A stretch of DNA of 64,000 nucleotides from DASYAN01 sp963727755 (GTDB lineage: Bacteria > Chloroflexota > Ktedonobacteria > Ktedonobacterales > Ktedonobacteraceae). The DNA lies in contig CAVSHN010000011.1 of assembly GCA_963727755.1 (NCBI GenBank), forward strand, positions 62,001 to 126,000. Direction: 5' to 3'. Below are positions 20,770 through 30,719 of this stretch, piece after piece. Each line of letters begins with the position of its first letter. Positions within the stretch are counted from its first letter, which is position 1. The position numbers and the translations under genes were made by a program. The notes below the pieces were generated by a model. It was not told where the DNA came from, ran no database searches, and saw only the letters and a list, made by a program, of their open reading frames with translations.

Positions 20770-23700
20770 TCATGAAAAGAACCGCTCAACATCTCTTAAG
20801 CTGCTCGTGCGATGTGCAGGTGGCAATGCATCGAGCACGAGCTTACCATATCCCTTAGTATGCAGGCGTGTATCGAGAATAGCCATCACTCCCCGATCCT
20901 CACGTGTACGCAGCAAGCGTCCAATCCCTTGTTTAAGACGTAGAACCGCCTGAGGCAGTACATAAGTGCCAAACCAGTTCTCCCCTGCGGCTTTCATCTG
21001 TGCAACTCGTGCCTCATGCACTGGATCATCGGGTGGATCGAAGGGGAGCTTATCAATGACAACGAGTGAAAGAGCATCACCTGCAATATCTACGCCTTCC
21101 CAGAAGCTTTTCAGTCCAAACAGTATTGCCCCTTCTTCCTGGCGGAAGCGTTGTGTGAGTTCCAAGCGCGTCATATCCCCTTGCTTTAGCAGAGGATAGG
21201 GAAGATGAGGTGACATCAAATCATATGCGCGGTCAAGCATACGTCTACTAGAAAAGAGCAGAAAAGCACGCCCACGTGATAGCTTGACCAGCTTGTACAT
21301 CTCACGCGCAATGGCTTTCATATAGTCATCAGATCCAATGCCAAAGGCTGGCGCTGGCAAATCGCGAGGCAAGTAGAGCAGGGCCTTTTGCTCATAGTCG
21401 AATGTGAGGGGAAGAATGCTCTCCAGCACATCGCTGCGTTCGAGTGGATCGAGACCGACACGGCGGCGGAAGTAGGCAAAGTTGGGTCTTTTGTCATCTG
21501 GCTGAGCTGGGTTAGGGCCAGTTGTTGCCAGTGTTGCGGAGGTACAGATAACATTGCATTGTTTGAAGAGGCGTTCTTTCAGAAAGGGTGTAACATCGAG
21601 TGGTGCTGCTGAAGCTTGTAAGATGAAGCCTCGGTTGACCGAACCCTCAACACGTTCAGCATAATAGACAAACTTACTGGGATCGGAGACCGAGAAGACA
21701 GTGCGGATATCTGTTGCTAGATTTTGGGTGCGTGTGAGCAGTTTGTCGTAGAGCTGATCCTCCTTATCGTCCAGCTTATCTGGCCGCTGTTTGCGTAGTG
21801 AAGCGGTGAGATCGTCGAGGAGAGAGGCAAGATGCAATCCCTCTTCCAATGGAGATTCCAAATTCGTGCGTGATTTATTGGTGGGATCAGCAATCTGCTG
21901 CAGGTGCATCCACGTATCCTGAGCTACGCGCATCACATCATCTTGCAGACTGAGCTGGCTATGATCCTTAAGCATACGCTGGGCGAGGAGGGTTTAAATC
22001 TGTACTGGGTGCACAGTGGTGGTAAAGCAGCGTGTAGCCTCTTCCTCCAAGTGGTGGGCTTCATCGAGAATAATGACATCCCGATCGGGTAGGAGGTGGC
22101 CCCCGCTCACGGCATCCAGTAGTAGCAGGGTATGGTTGACCACAATCACTTTTGCTCGTTCTGCACGTGCTCGCATTTTGCGGACATAGCACTCGCCAAA
22201 ATATTCACATTTGGTCCAAGCGCACTCATCGCTATCAGTGGCAACCTTACTGCGGATATCGGTGGCGAGCTGGTAGCCGAGTGTTTCAAAATCGCCGTTA
22301 AAGCCTGCAGGAGGGTTGTTAAGAGTATTGAGCAAGCGTGTGAAATCGCGGTTTTTGACATAGAACTGTATGCCTATGCGTTCACTCTCAACGCGATTGA
22401 GACAGACATAGTTATTGACGCCTTTGACCAGTGCAGCTTCGAAGGATTTAACGTTTTTTTGAACAAAAGGGATATCTTTGTAGAAGAGCTGCTCTTGCAG
22501 TGCTTTGTTAGCGGTACTGATGATGGCGGTCTGGCCCGAGCGTACGACAGGTACGAGGTAGGCTAAACTCTTTCCTGTACCTGTTGAAGCCTCCACGATC
22601 GCTGGAACATACTCAGTGATGGCTCGTGAGACCAGGGAAGCCATCTCCACTTGGGCTGGCCGCTCTTCATAGCCTGGGAGGCGTTGTGAAAGGACGCCGC
22701 CTTGCCAGAGATCGGCTGTAGCGATCGCATTCAGATCTTGATCGCTCAGAAGCGGCTCATCGGATTGCAGGTCAGTATCATCTGATTGCGCAAATGTTGC
22801 TGGTTCAGAAGTTTGAATACCATTTGCATTGATCGCTTGCTGATAAGTATCATCTTGCAGTGCTGATATTGCTGGTTCAGAAATCTCCTCCTTGGTTGGG
22901 GCATGAGATATGGAAGCTGGCTCCTCTATCTCTTCTACTATCGGCTGGTGAGTTCTACTATCCCCATTCACTGGAGCAGGTGCTAACTCGCTTGGCTGCT
23001 GAGGCATATTTTGCGGCTTAGGCATGGATGTTCTGGGCTTAGCGATACGTAGTGTGCTAGTTTCGGTAGCTTTCACTGGGAAGCCCATCAGGGCGCTCAA
23101 ATAATGATCTGCGAATGCCTGAATATGGGGAAAGCGTTTCTCTGGATCTCGAGTGAGTGCTCGCATGATTACTTGCTCGAACGGCGGACGAAATAGCCTC
23201 ATTGAATTTGCTTAGTGGTGGCAGAGGAATCTGTTCCTGTTGCATGAGTAAAAGTTCTTGCTCAGTTGCTTGGTAGGGACGTCGTCCGCAGAGCAGTTCA
23301 TAGACAATAACCGCCAGGGAATATTGATCGCTAGCAGCGGTGGGTTGGCCATGCAGATGCTCGGGGGCCATATATGGGATCGCAAAAGCCTCATCATCGA
23401 GTGAGAGTGCAAAGTTGGGAGGCGTGAGTGAGAAATTGGTGAGTAAGATATCGTTATGTTTCCCTACCAGCAAATTGTCTGGGTGGAGGTTGGCATGCAC
23501 TATATTATTCATATGTGCATAGTGCAGAGCCCCAGCAATTGGTGAAAGATAACGCTTTGCCTCATCTGTTGCAATACGTTCTCCTGGCGCAAGATGCTGA
23601 CTGAGTGTCTCGCTGCTAGTATATTCCATGACGAGGTAACCATAGTCACCATCAAAATCTGCATTAAGAATGTTGACAATGTTGCGATGCTTGAGCTTTT

Positions 23701-23884
23701 TGAGCTGTTTGACATGGGATAAAAAGCATTCTTTCTGCTCTGGTGTGCTAAGAGGAATATTGGGCCTCTGAATAAGAATATCTTTCTTGCGCTGTTTGCC
23801 CTGATAGAAGATACTTGTAGGGCTTTTAGAGTGCAGTCCAGTCACTTGGTAAGGGCCTATCTGTTGAAGCTCTACTTCTGCCAT
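20770..23884 (-). pseudogene. Pseudokinase-DinG helicase fusion (XPD-type, Fe-S), one frameshift and one in-frame stop
   Basis: Joined product about 1,035 aa. Residues 1-270 are a Ser/Thr-kinase fold: 'HRNIVNILNADF', 'YMAPEHLHGQ', 'SDQYSLAVIVYELLCGRRPY' and a C-lobe ending 'ALTRDPEKRFPHIQAFADHYL'. It lacks catalytic residues: HAN replaces HRD, NFS replaces DFG, and there is no glycine-rich loop. A Pro/Thr-rich linker of about 120 aa leads to a DinG/XPD helicase with Walker A EASTGTGKSLAYL, four Cys of an Fe-S cluster (VCLNR, ECAWTKCEYFGEC), DEAH box ILDEAHHLEEE, and motifs V/VI 'SFWEGVDI' and 'QGIGRLLRT'. The shift is near 23188 and TAA is at 21994-21996; flanking frames are collinear. ATG 23884 follows AGGGG. 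Confidence 0.8.
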
Positions 23885-23988
23885 AACAACCCCTGGTAAA
23901 AATGTTTTGCGAACACTTGTTTGGTCTGGTAGGGGAAGTATAGCACAGATGTACGTGGTAAGACAATTAGCTACCACCCTCGGCCTCT

Positions 23989-24432
23989 GAGAGCCCCTCG
24001 CTTTAGCCATGGGAGTGAATGGCGCTTCCCTTTTGGGGTGGTTGGGACCGTGGCCGCGTAGGCGGCGTGTGCTTAGCACACCATTTACCCCTCTGATAGC
24101 TGTACCCGTAGCCATCCACCCGTTGAAGCTTTTGGCTACGGAAACAACGTGAAACTGCTCTTTCGAGCCCCTGGAAACCCAGGTGATGTTCGCCTCGACA
24201 AGGTTATCGACCCGGTACTTTCCGATGAGCACTGGCTTAACCCTCGTAGACCTGTTTAACCCATCGGTTCTAGAGCAGCACGCTGGCGTCGCACGCGCAG
24301 GTAGGAACTTGAACTCTCGTCGATAACGTAGCCCGATGACCTTGCGATCCTGGCTGAGTCTGGTCAGGTGAGCTTGCCAAGCAACGTTGGAGCTGTTCAC
24401 AAGCCCCCGCATTTCTGCGTGGGGTTCCTGAC
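23989..24432 (-). mobile_element. ORF-less IscB-type element (internal deletion derivative)
   Basis: Both ends match the intact IscB element at 60316-61974: GTCAGGAACCCC at the omega-RNA end and GAGGGGCTCTC at the other end, with the shared internal stretches GAAGCGCCATTCA and CACACGCCGCC. Between them only the omega-RNA and a vestige of the iscB C-terminus (codons reading GYGYSYQR near 24090-24107) remain, so about 1.2 kb of the ORF is gone. It sits directly upstream of the helicase fusion gene. Confidence 0.8.
24165..24432 (-). ncRNA. Omega-RNA (HEARO), standalone
   Basis: Read on the minus strand, it begins GTCAGGAACCCC and contains conserved HEARO blocks: a GGGGCTTGTGAAC hairpin arm, the 'GACGCCAGC' region, CCTTGTCGAGGCGAA, CATCACCTGGGTTTCCAGGG and a GAAAG end. 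The same blocks in the same order lie directly upstream of iscB at 61712-61974. In IscB systems this RNA guides the nuclease. The guide is expected to be the 15-20 nt just upstream, complementary to 24433-24452. With no ORF of its own it could act with IscB supplied from elsewhere. Confidence 0.85.
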
Positions 24433-24459
24433 TTGACATCATTACTGGGAGAGAGTATA

Positions 24460-24480
24460 TTAGTGTACAGAATACACTAA
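24460..24480. promoter_or_regulatory. Inverted repeat, possible operator
   Basis: TTAGTGTA and TACACTAA form a perfect 8-bp inverted repeat with a 5-bp spacer, 175 bp upstream of the NrtR-like Nudix gene. It looks like a dimeric regulator site and might serve autoregulation by that protein. The link is inference only. Confidence 0.35.
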
Positions 24481-24655
24481 GTCACGGCGAGGGAAAAAGA
24501 CCTGCCTTATACTAGATACTAGTATACATCATAGCGTCTCTTTTGTCGAGGTAGCGTGTAGAGCCTTGTATATTGTATTTTTCGATACCCCTGGGATACC
24601 TTTTGGCGGATGTAGTTGTTAGTAGCTATGTTTTTGAGAGGTTAAGATTGGTGTT

Positions 24656-25417
24656 ATGGAAACGGATGAGCAGAGCAAGTCAGCCGATGGTACACAAAAA
24701 AGTGCTGCGATAGAGAATGGTACTAAAGAGCAGACATCTAAGGCACAAGTGCATCATTATGATGCCAGCAAGTATGAACGCCCATCAGTAACAGTGGATG
24801 TGTTAATGATGAGTCTACGCCAGCGTGATTTGCAGATCTTGCTAATCAAGCGTCGTTCCTGGCCATTTGAGGGAATGTGGGCCATTCCAGGTGGTTTTAT
24901 GAACATAGACGAATCTCTGGAGATGGCGGCCAAGCGTGAGTTGCAAGAAGAAACAGGTTTACAAGATGTTTACTTAGAGCAATTATATACTTTTGGAGAT
25001 CCTGATCGAGATCCACGTACACGAGTAATTACAGTTGTATATTTTGCTTTACTGAATTCGGAACGTTTGCAGGTTAAAGCTGCGAGCGATGCCAGTGATG
25101 TTGGATGGTTCTCGGTCTATGATTTGCCTCCGTTGGCCTTTGACCATCAGAAAATCATTCAGTACGCACTCAGTCGCTTGCGGGGCAAGCTTGATTACAC
25201 CACTATTGCCTTTAACCTAGTGCCAGAACAATTTACATTGCGTGAATTGCAACGTGTCTACGAAATCATTCTCCATAAAAAGCTGGATAAGCGGAATTTT
25301 CGTAAACGCATTCTGGCAACGGGGATTTTGGAGGATACTGGGAATAAGAAAATGGAAGGGACACATCGTCCTGCACGTCTGTATCGCTTTAATCCAGCCG
25401 CTGAACGAAAATTGTAG
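24656..25417 (+). CDS. Nudix hydrolase with C-terminal winged helix, NrtR-like
   Basis: 253 aa. A Nudix domain has an intact box (GFMNIDESLEMAAKREL followed by QEETGL), so catalysis, for example ADP-ribose hydrolysis, is possible. The C-terminal part (FTLRELQRVYEIILHKKLDKRNFRK) is the winged helix typical of NrtR regulators and YjhB-like Nudix proteins. NrtR proteins repress NAD biosynthesis genes and respond to ADP-ribose. The next gene downstream, 40 bp away on the same strand, is nicotinamidase-like, which fits a NAD salvage unit. The N-terminal 35 residues are hydrophilic and poorly conserved. Intact frame; regulator or enzyme cannot be separated from sequence. Confidence 0.82.
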   Translation: METDEQSKSADGTQKSAAIENGTKEQTSKAQVHHYDASKYERPSVTVDVLMMSLRQRDLQILLIKRRSWPFEGMWAIPGGFMNIDESLEMAAKRELQEETGLQDVYLEQLYTFGDPDRDPRTRVITVVYFALLNSERLQVKAASDASDVGWFSVYDLPPLAFDHQKIIQYALSRLRGKLDYTTIAFNLVPEQFTLRELQRVYEIILHKKLDKRNFRKRILATGILEDTGNKKMEGTHRPARLYRFNPAAERKL

Positions 25418-25457
25418 TTTGGAAGGTATTGCTCTTTTATGAGGAGGAGCCTGTGTT

Positions 25458-26193
25458 ATGACGAATTCGACTATTCCGAATACCATTTTAGAGCAGGGAG
25501 CAGAGTTTCTGACGGCCATTGTTGAGTGGGCGCAGAACTTGCCTAGCATTGCTTGGGGCGATCTAGCCGGGGAAGCGATGCAGGGACGTGTGAGTCTGTT
25601 TAGCGTCGACATGATCAATGGCTTTTGCCATCAGGGGATGCTATCTAGCCCTCGTGTGCACAGTATTATTCCAGCGGTGGTCGAAGCATTCAAAGGAGCA
25701 TATGCAATTGGAGTGCGCAACTTTATCTTGGCGCAGGATTGCCATTTATCTGAGTCCGTTGAATTTCATAAATTTTCCACCCCATTGCCTAGCAGGTACT
25801 AGCGAGGCTGAAACTATTCCTGAACTAGCGAACCTGCCCTTTGCCGATCTCTACATCGTTGTGGCAAAGAACTCGCTTAATGCCTTTCATGGAACGCGAC
25901 TGAGTGCATGGTTGGAAGCACATCGTGATTTAAGCACAGCTATTGTCATAGGTGATTGTACTGATCTATGTGTGTATCAGATGGCAATGCATCTCAAGCT
26001 CCATGCGAATGCGCATAATCTAAAGATGCGGATTATTGTGCCTGAAAATGCTGTTCAGACGTACGATATACCTATTGCAGTATCTCGTGAAATTGGTACT
26101 ATTCCGCACAATGGTGATATCTTGCACCTATTATTCCTTTATCATATGCATCTCAATGGCGTAGAGGTTGTGCGGCAGATTAAGACCTTGTGA
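25458..26193 (+). pseudogene. Isochorismatase-family hydrolase (nicotinamidase-like), one frameshift
   Basis: Joined product about 244 aa. The acidic residue is in FSVDMINGFCHQG, the lysine in VVAKNSLNAF and the nucleophile cysteine in GDCTDLCVYQMAMHL, the D-K-C arrangement of isochorismatase/nicotinamidase hydrolases. 'CHLSESVEFHKFPPHCLAGT' spans the break: AAATTTTCC needs one T fewer, near 25780. Nicotinamidases turn nicotinamide into nicotinate for NAD salvage; the NrtR-like neighbour supports that reading, but other amide substrates are possible. RBS GGAGG-like just before ATG 25458. Its 3' end overlaps the convergent HAD gene by 52 bp. Confidence 0.78.
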
Positions 26194-26924
26194 TTTTCGA
26201 GCAAGTCAAGCAGTTCATAAAGCGAATGTACGAGCAAGCAATCAACTGTATTCTCGGTAAGCTTTGCTGTACGATCGAGTAAGATAGGCGTAATGCCGAC
26301 GGCTCTGGCACCAAGCACATCATGTATATATGAGTCGCCTATATGGACAGTATAGTCAGGAATAGCGTTAGCACGCTCTAAAGCCATATCGTAGAGCGTG
26401 GGTGATGGTTTAGCATGGCGGACAACGGCAGAGACGAGCATGCAGTCGAAGTATTGGATGAGATCAAACTGGCGTAAGAGCGGCCCGAGCGCGATATTCC
26501 AGTCGGAAATGACGCCCAGACGATATCCTTTCGCTCGGACTGCTTCTAGTGTTGGTTTAACATCTGTATAGACTTGCCAGCTTGTATGCTGTTTGAATGT
26601 TTCAGCTATGGCGTGTGCGAGTTGGTCTAAGCGTGGTTGATCATATTCGGCCACCGATGGTTGCAACAGACTGCTAAAGTAGTCAAGCCAGAAGTTTGCA
26701 ATAGCTTGTTCGTCAGCCCAAGTTTGGCGGCTGGGTTCAGATTGGCGAAAACGGAAATTCTCGGCATTCTCCAGACCTGCCTGTAATTGGTTAAGGTCAA
26801 CATGCAGGCCAAGCTGTTGGCACACTTGCTGGCAAACTTCCAGTAAAGAGGGAGCGGGATAGAGAAGCGTATAGCCTGCATCGAAGAAGATGGTGCGAAT
26901 AGATTGTGGCTGTTCCAATTGCAT
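26142..26924 (-). CDS. HAD-superfamily hydrolase
   Basis: 260 aa. Motif I is FFDAGYTLLYP (nucleophile Asp in DxGxT), motif II is GVISDWN, motif III Lys is in AKPSP and motif IV is HIGDSYIHDV, with a C1-type helical cap between. It is close to the subfamily IA 'REG-2-like' or pyrimidine 5'-nucleotidase-like phosphatases; the substrate is unknown. It starts 11 bp after prfA on the same strand and is probably cotranscribed. The tail overlaps the convergent nicotinamidase-like gene, so the last 17 or so codons of both are encoded on the same DNA. Confidence 0.88.
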   Translation of the reverse strand: MQLEQPQSIRTIFFDAGYTLLYPAPSLLEVCQQVCQQLGLHVDLNQLQAGLENAENFRFRQSEPSRQTWADEQAIANFWLDYFSSLLQPSVAEYDQPRLDQLAHAIAETFKQHTSWQVYTDVKPTLEAVRAKGYRLGVISDWNIALGPLLRQFDLIQYFDCMLVSAVVRHAKPSPTLYDMALERANAIPDYTVHIGDSYIHDVLGARAVGITPILLDRTAKLTENTVDCLLVHSLYELLDLLENHKVLICRTTSTPLRCI

Positions 26925-26935
26925 CTTTTTCTCTC

Positions 26936-28012
26936 CTATTGGAACATGCTCTGTAGTTTTTCGGCCTGATCAACTGTAATGAGATTGTCGAGAAATTCGT
27001 CAATATCGCCATTCAGGACGCCTGGAAGATTGTGGCGTGTCAGGCTGATGCGATGGTCGGTGACACGGTCCTGTGGGAAATTATAGGTACGAATCTTCTC
27101 GCTACGGTCTCCCGTCTGGACCTGGGAGCGGCGGCTTTTGCTCAGCTCTTCCTGGCGTTTAGCCTGCTCTATATCCCAGAGGCGTGCTTTGAGGACAGAG
27201 AGTGCTTTAGCCTTATTCTTGAGCTGTGATTTCTCGTCCTGGCAGGTGACGACCAAGCCCGTAGGTAAGTGCGTGATGCGTACTGCCGAGTCTGTCGTAT
27301 TCACGCTCTGACCGCCATGACCTGTGGAGCGGTAGACATCGACGCGGATATCTGTTTCTTTAACCTCGATGTTGATATCGTCATCGGCTTCAGGTAAAAC
27401 GATAACTTTAGCGGTCGAGGTATGAATTCGTCCATTAGCCTCGGTAGTGGGGACACGTTGTACCCGGTGGGTACCTCCTTCATATTTTAGGCGGCTGTAG
27501 ACCCCTTTGCCCTTGACGAGGAAGGTAATATCTTTAATGCCGCCCTGCTCTGTCTCATTGCCGTCCAGGATTTCAACCTTCCAGCGACGTCCATCAGCAT
27601 AGCGCGTATACATCCGGAAGAGTTCGCCTGCAAAGAGAGCGGCTTCGTCGCCTCCTGCACCTGCTTGGATCGTGATAATGGCATTCTTTTCGTCCATGAT
27701 ATCTTTGGGCAACAACGCAATTTTGACCTCTTCGAGTAGTTGCTCTTTTTGTTTCTTAAGGCGTTCTAGTTCCTCGAAGGCTAAATCGCGCATTTCACCT
27801 TCTTCACTATCGTACATATCCTGAGCTTCTGCAAGCTGTTTATCCGTAGCAATAAGTTCATGATATTTCTGCACTATTTCTGAGAGTTCGGAATGTTCAC
27901 GTCCATAGCGTTGGAGGAGTGAAATATCTGCGAGTACCTCGGGTTGTGCCATCAAAGTATTCAGTTCTTCGTGACGCTGTGCCAGACTGGCAAGCTTATC
28001 TATCAAATCCAT
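26936..28012 (-). CDS. prfA: Peptide chain release factor 1
   Basis: 358 aa, the normal RF1 length. It recognises UAA and UAG in the ribosomal A site and triggers peptide release. The release motif is in STGHGGQSVNTTDSAVRI (GGQ), with 'GGTHRVQRVPTTEANGRIHTS' interrupted only by one variable residue from the family consensus, and the N-terminal helical domain present. The start at ATG 28012 (MDLIDKLASL) is chosen; an upstream in-frame extension to 28084 has no homology. Intact, in contrast to many neighbours. A 7-bp hairpin (28119-28144) lies in the leader. Confidence 0.96.
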   Translation of the reverse strand: MDLIDKLASLAQRHEELNTLMAQPEVLADISLLQRYGREHSELSEIVQKYHELIATDKQLAEAQDMYDSEEGEMRDLAFEELERLKKQKEQLLEEVKIALLPKDIMDEKNAIITIQAGAGGDEAALFAGELFRMYTRYADGRRWKVEILDGNETEQGGIKDITFLVKGKGVYSRLKYEGGTHRVQRVPTTEANGRIHTSTAKVIVLPEADDDINIEVKETDIRVDVYRSTGHGGQSVNTTDSAVRITHLPTGLVVTCQDEKSQLKNKAKALSVLKARLWDIEQAKRQEELSKSRRSQVQTGDRSEKIRTYNFPQDRVTDHRISLTRHNLPGVLNGDIDEFLDNLITVDQAEKLQSMFQ

Positions 28013-28605
28013 GGTAAATTCTTCTCCTGAAACAAGAATATGTGAGTGAGTATCTACATTGTGAGATATCTGCGGCATAGCCATACAAGAGAGGGCTGTG
28101 AGAGGTATGGTGAGGCGTCGCTACCCTGCTGCAAGAAGGTAGCGCTCAGTTGTAGTATGGTATGCGTGAAGCATGGAACATGCAAAAAATAATGGGCTAG
28201 TTGGTAAGTCTCTGATATTCAACATAACTTGTCTCGCTTTCTAGTATATCATGTTTCCATAGAAGTTGAAAGAGAACTGTTGCAAAGACACCAACTGACC
28301 ACACCAACTTCCTGATTGCGCTCAGATGGGACCAATGCGCTGAATCTGGTCAGAGATAGAGGATCTTCCAACAATGCTAGGAAATTTGGTAAAACAAGTG
28401 CAAATGTGTTCCAAATGAGCACAACAGCAAGGCTTGTATATGGGAAAGAGGTATGTTAGAATGAAAATCGTCCTGAATGGATCGCCAAAGAGCACAAGCT
28501 CTGAGCCTCTCTCCTCCATATCTAGTTAATAAATAATTCGAAAAGGTCAATTGCTTTTGCGTTTTTAGTAGTATAAAACAGGTTCGGCTGTTTCAGGTGA
28601 TAGTA

Positions 28606-30486
28606 ATGATGTCTGATGTCTGGCGCATTTGCATAGTTGAGGATGAAGAAGCTCTCAACCAGAATTTAGTCAACGCACTTCGCAAGGACGGCTATGAGGT
28701 CCGAGGGTTCACACGCAACGCGGATGCCATCCATGTCCTGTGGTCGGAAGAGTTTGACGTAGTTATATTTGACCTGAATGCACCTGAAACCGATGGTCTT
28801 GAAGTGCTACAATGGCTCCATGCTTCTCACCCAAATATACGTATGATCGCGATCGGAGTTGCCAACTCACTAGCCGTGCGTGCTCAGGCCTTAGAATGTG
28901 GGGCTGTCAGTTACTTGGAAAAGCCCCTTGACCTGCGTCTGCTCAAGGACGAATTACGCCGCCTATCGCAAAAATCCGGCTTTACTGCAAGTCTGGACTC
29001 GTTTGACTTGCTGGATGTTATCCAGATTATCAATATGAGTCGTAAGACTATTTCACTGCTCATAAATACCGGGCTGGAAGAACATGGTACTTTAGGCTTC
29101 CAAAACGGAGATTTGATCTGGGCTGAATATGGTATGCTTCGTGGCGAAGAGGCTTTTTTTGCCTTGGCTGCACACAAAAATGGCACAGTGACACAGCAAT
29201 TCTTGGATGAACAAATTCGTGCAAATGTCACACAGCCTCTTTCACGCTTGATTTTTCAGGCACTCCAGTATCGTAGCAAGTATGCCAACACGCAACAACA
29301 TACGGGTGAACATGAGGAGTTTACTTCTTCTACTATTGTACCTTTTTCTACTGACGATATAGATGATCGTCCCTTTGTCTTCTCACCCACCCAAGGAGAG
29401 CAACCACCATTGCAAATAACTCCGAATTACACAACTCCCGATGTTTCACCGCTACCTCCAACAATTGAACTTCCAAGGCCGACCAATGATGGTGTAAAAG
29501 AATGGTGGCAACGTACCGGGCAGGTTGAACGTGTACGCCTTGCCAGTATACCTCGTCTTGACGCTTCTGCCGTTCCTACGTCTGCCATGCATGCGCTGAC
29601 GAATGGAACAGGGAAAGCAACGCCTGTTCACGAATTTGATATACCATCGACCAATACTCCTGTCGAGTTACCCTCCTGGCTAACAGATCAGCCAACATCG
29701 CAGAGCATGCCTACCGTGCAACCGCCAGCATCCTCAGCTTCGGACATAACTCTTGTGCCATCTCCACCGTCTACGCCAGCAAAGCGGCAACCTACCATTG
29801 AGATAACGGATGACCTACCATCACAGTGGTTAGAACTTTTGCAACAATCGACTAGGCATGAGCCTGAAACTCATTTGCCTCGGCAAAGTGCAGAACTACA
29901 ACTACCAACACCTGTCTCGTGGCAACCTGAGTTTATAGACCAATCTGAACTACTCTCCACTAGCAGCAATGAGCATAGAAATGCAACATACGAGGAGCTG
30001 AATGGCTCGGCAACAAATATTAGTTCTTACGACAGTGGGTCCTTTGAGACCTTACAGAATAGTAATCCAATGTTATCTACATCATCACTCAAAGCGCTGC
30101 GTATAGCCGCCAAACGAAACTATGCCGCCCTCGTCTCCGCCTTACAGACATTGGGTTACTCCATTATTGGCTTTATTGCAGCAGCTGTCGTGAGTATCGA
30201 TGGGCATCCGGTAGCCCAGGTAACAATCGATGATATGGATATATCGAATATATGCCGATACTTTAGTACCATTCAGAAGAATGCTCTGCAAGCACTTGGT
30301 AATACAGAAGAGGATAAATACAAGGAGATAGTGATCACCAGTTCTATGCGCTATACCTTGATGCGGATCGTAGACCCGGATACAAAAGCGTTCCTAGTCT
30401 TGATAACAACGCGAGAAGCCAATCCTACGAAGAGCTTGGAAGTGATGACTAACGTTGAAGGAGCTATTAGCGCTGCCTTGCACTAG
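28606..30486 (+). CDS. Response regulator: REC, DUF4388 (PATAN) and roadblock/LC7-like domains
   Basis: 626 aa. Residues 5-120 are a receiver domain: 'ICIVEDEEALN' acidic pocket, phospho-acceptor Asp in VVIFDLNAPETDGLEVL and Lys in YLEKPLD. Then comes a DUF4388/PATAN segment ('FTASLDSFDLLDVIQIINMSRK', interrupted, and 'GDLIWAEYGMLRGEEAFFAL'), a 240-residue Pro/Ser/Thr-rich linker, and a roadblock/LC7 domain at the C-terminus ('IIGFIAAAVVSIDGHPVAQ'). No DNA-binding domain is present, so output is probably by protein contact, for example to small GTPases, as inferred for roadblock proteins. ATG 28606 follows AGGTG; a GTG lies at 28597. A 590-bp gap upstream (28013-28605) holds no gene. Confidence 0.85.
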   Translation: MMSDVWRICIVEDEEALNQNLVNALRKDGYEVRGFTRNADAIHVLWSEEFDVVIFDLNAPETDGLEVLQWLHASHPNIRMIAIGVANSLAVRAQALECGAVSYLEKPLDLRLLKDELRRLSQKSGFTASLDSFDLLDVIQIINMSRKTISLLINTGLEEHGTLGFQNGDLIWAEYGMLRGEEAFFALAAHKNGTVTQQFLDEQIRANVTQPLSRLIFQALQYRSKYANTQQHTGEHEEFTSSTIVPFSTDDIDDRPFVFSPTQGEQPPLQITPNYTTPDVSPLPPTIELPRPTNDGVKEWWQRTGQVERVRLASIPRLDASAVPTSAMHALTNGTGKATPVHEFDIPSTNTPVELPSWLTDQPTSQSMPTVQPPASSASDITLVPSPPSTPAKRQPTIEITDDLPSQWLELLQQSTRHEPETHLPRQSAELQLPTPVSWQPEFIDQSELLSTSSNEHRNATYEELNGSATNISSYDSGSFETLQNSNPMLSTSSLKALRIAAKRNYAALVSALQTLGYSIIGFIAAAVVSIDGHPVAQVTIDDMDISNICRYFSTIQKNALQALGNTEEDKYKEIVITSSMRYTLMRIVDPDTKAFLVLITTREANPTKSLEVMTNVEGAISAALH

Positions 30487-30650
30487 CCTAGAAAGTGCAG
30501 AAATTTATGGATAAGAAACAAGAAAAACTAGAGAAGAAAAGAAGATAAATAAACGATTTTCTTTTGTTTTAAACATGTTTATTGCCTTGGCAATCTCTCT
30601 TCGCTATTCTTTTCCCCCATTAAAATCGGCGACCTCCTCTTTCAGATACA

Positions 30651-30681
30651 TCTAGGCAAGACATTCAACTATTTGCCTAGA
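30651..30681. terminator. Hairpin between convergent genes
   Basis: TCTAGGCAA (30651-30659) pairs perfectly with TTGCCTAGA (30673-30681). It lies between the 3' ends of the response regulator and the XRE gene. No strong T-run follows, so termination is possible but not proven. Confidence 0.3.
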
Positions 30682-30719
30682 CTTGGCAGGCTACGTACCT
30701 TCTTGAACCTATCTAACTG

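Noticed and set aside
23885..24442. N-terminal extension of the helicase fusion up to an ATG at 24442
   Set aside because: The DNA is omega-RNA and element end sequence; kinase homology begins only after ATG 23884, which has its own RBS.
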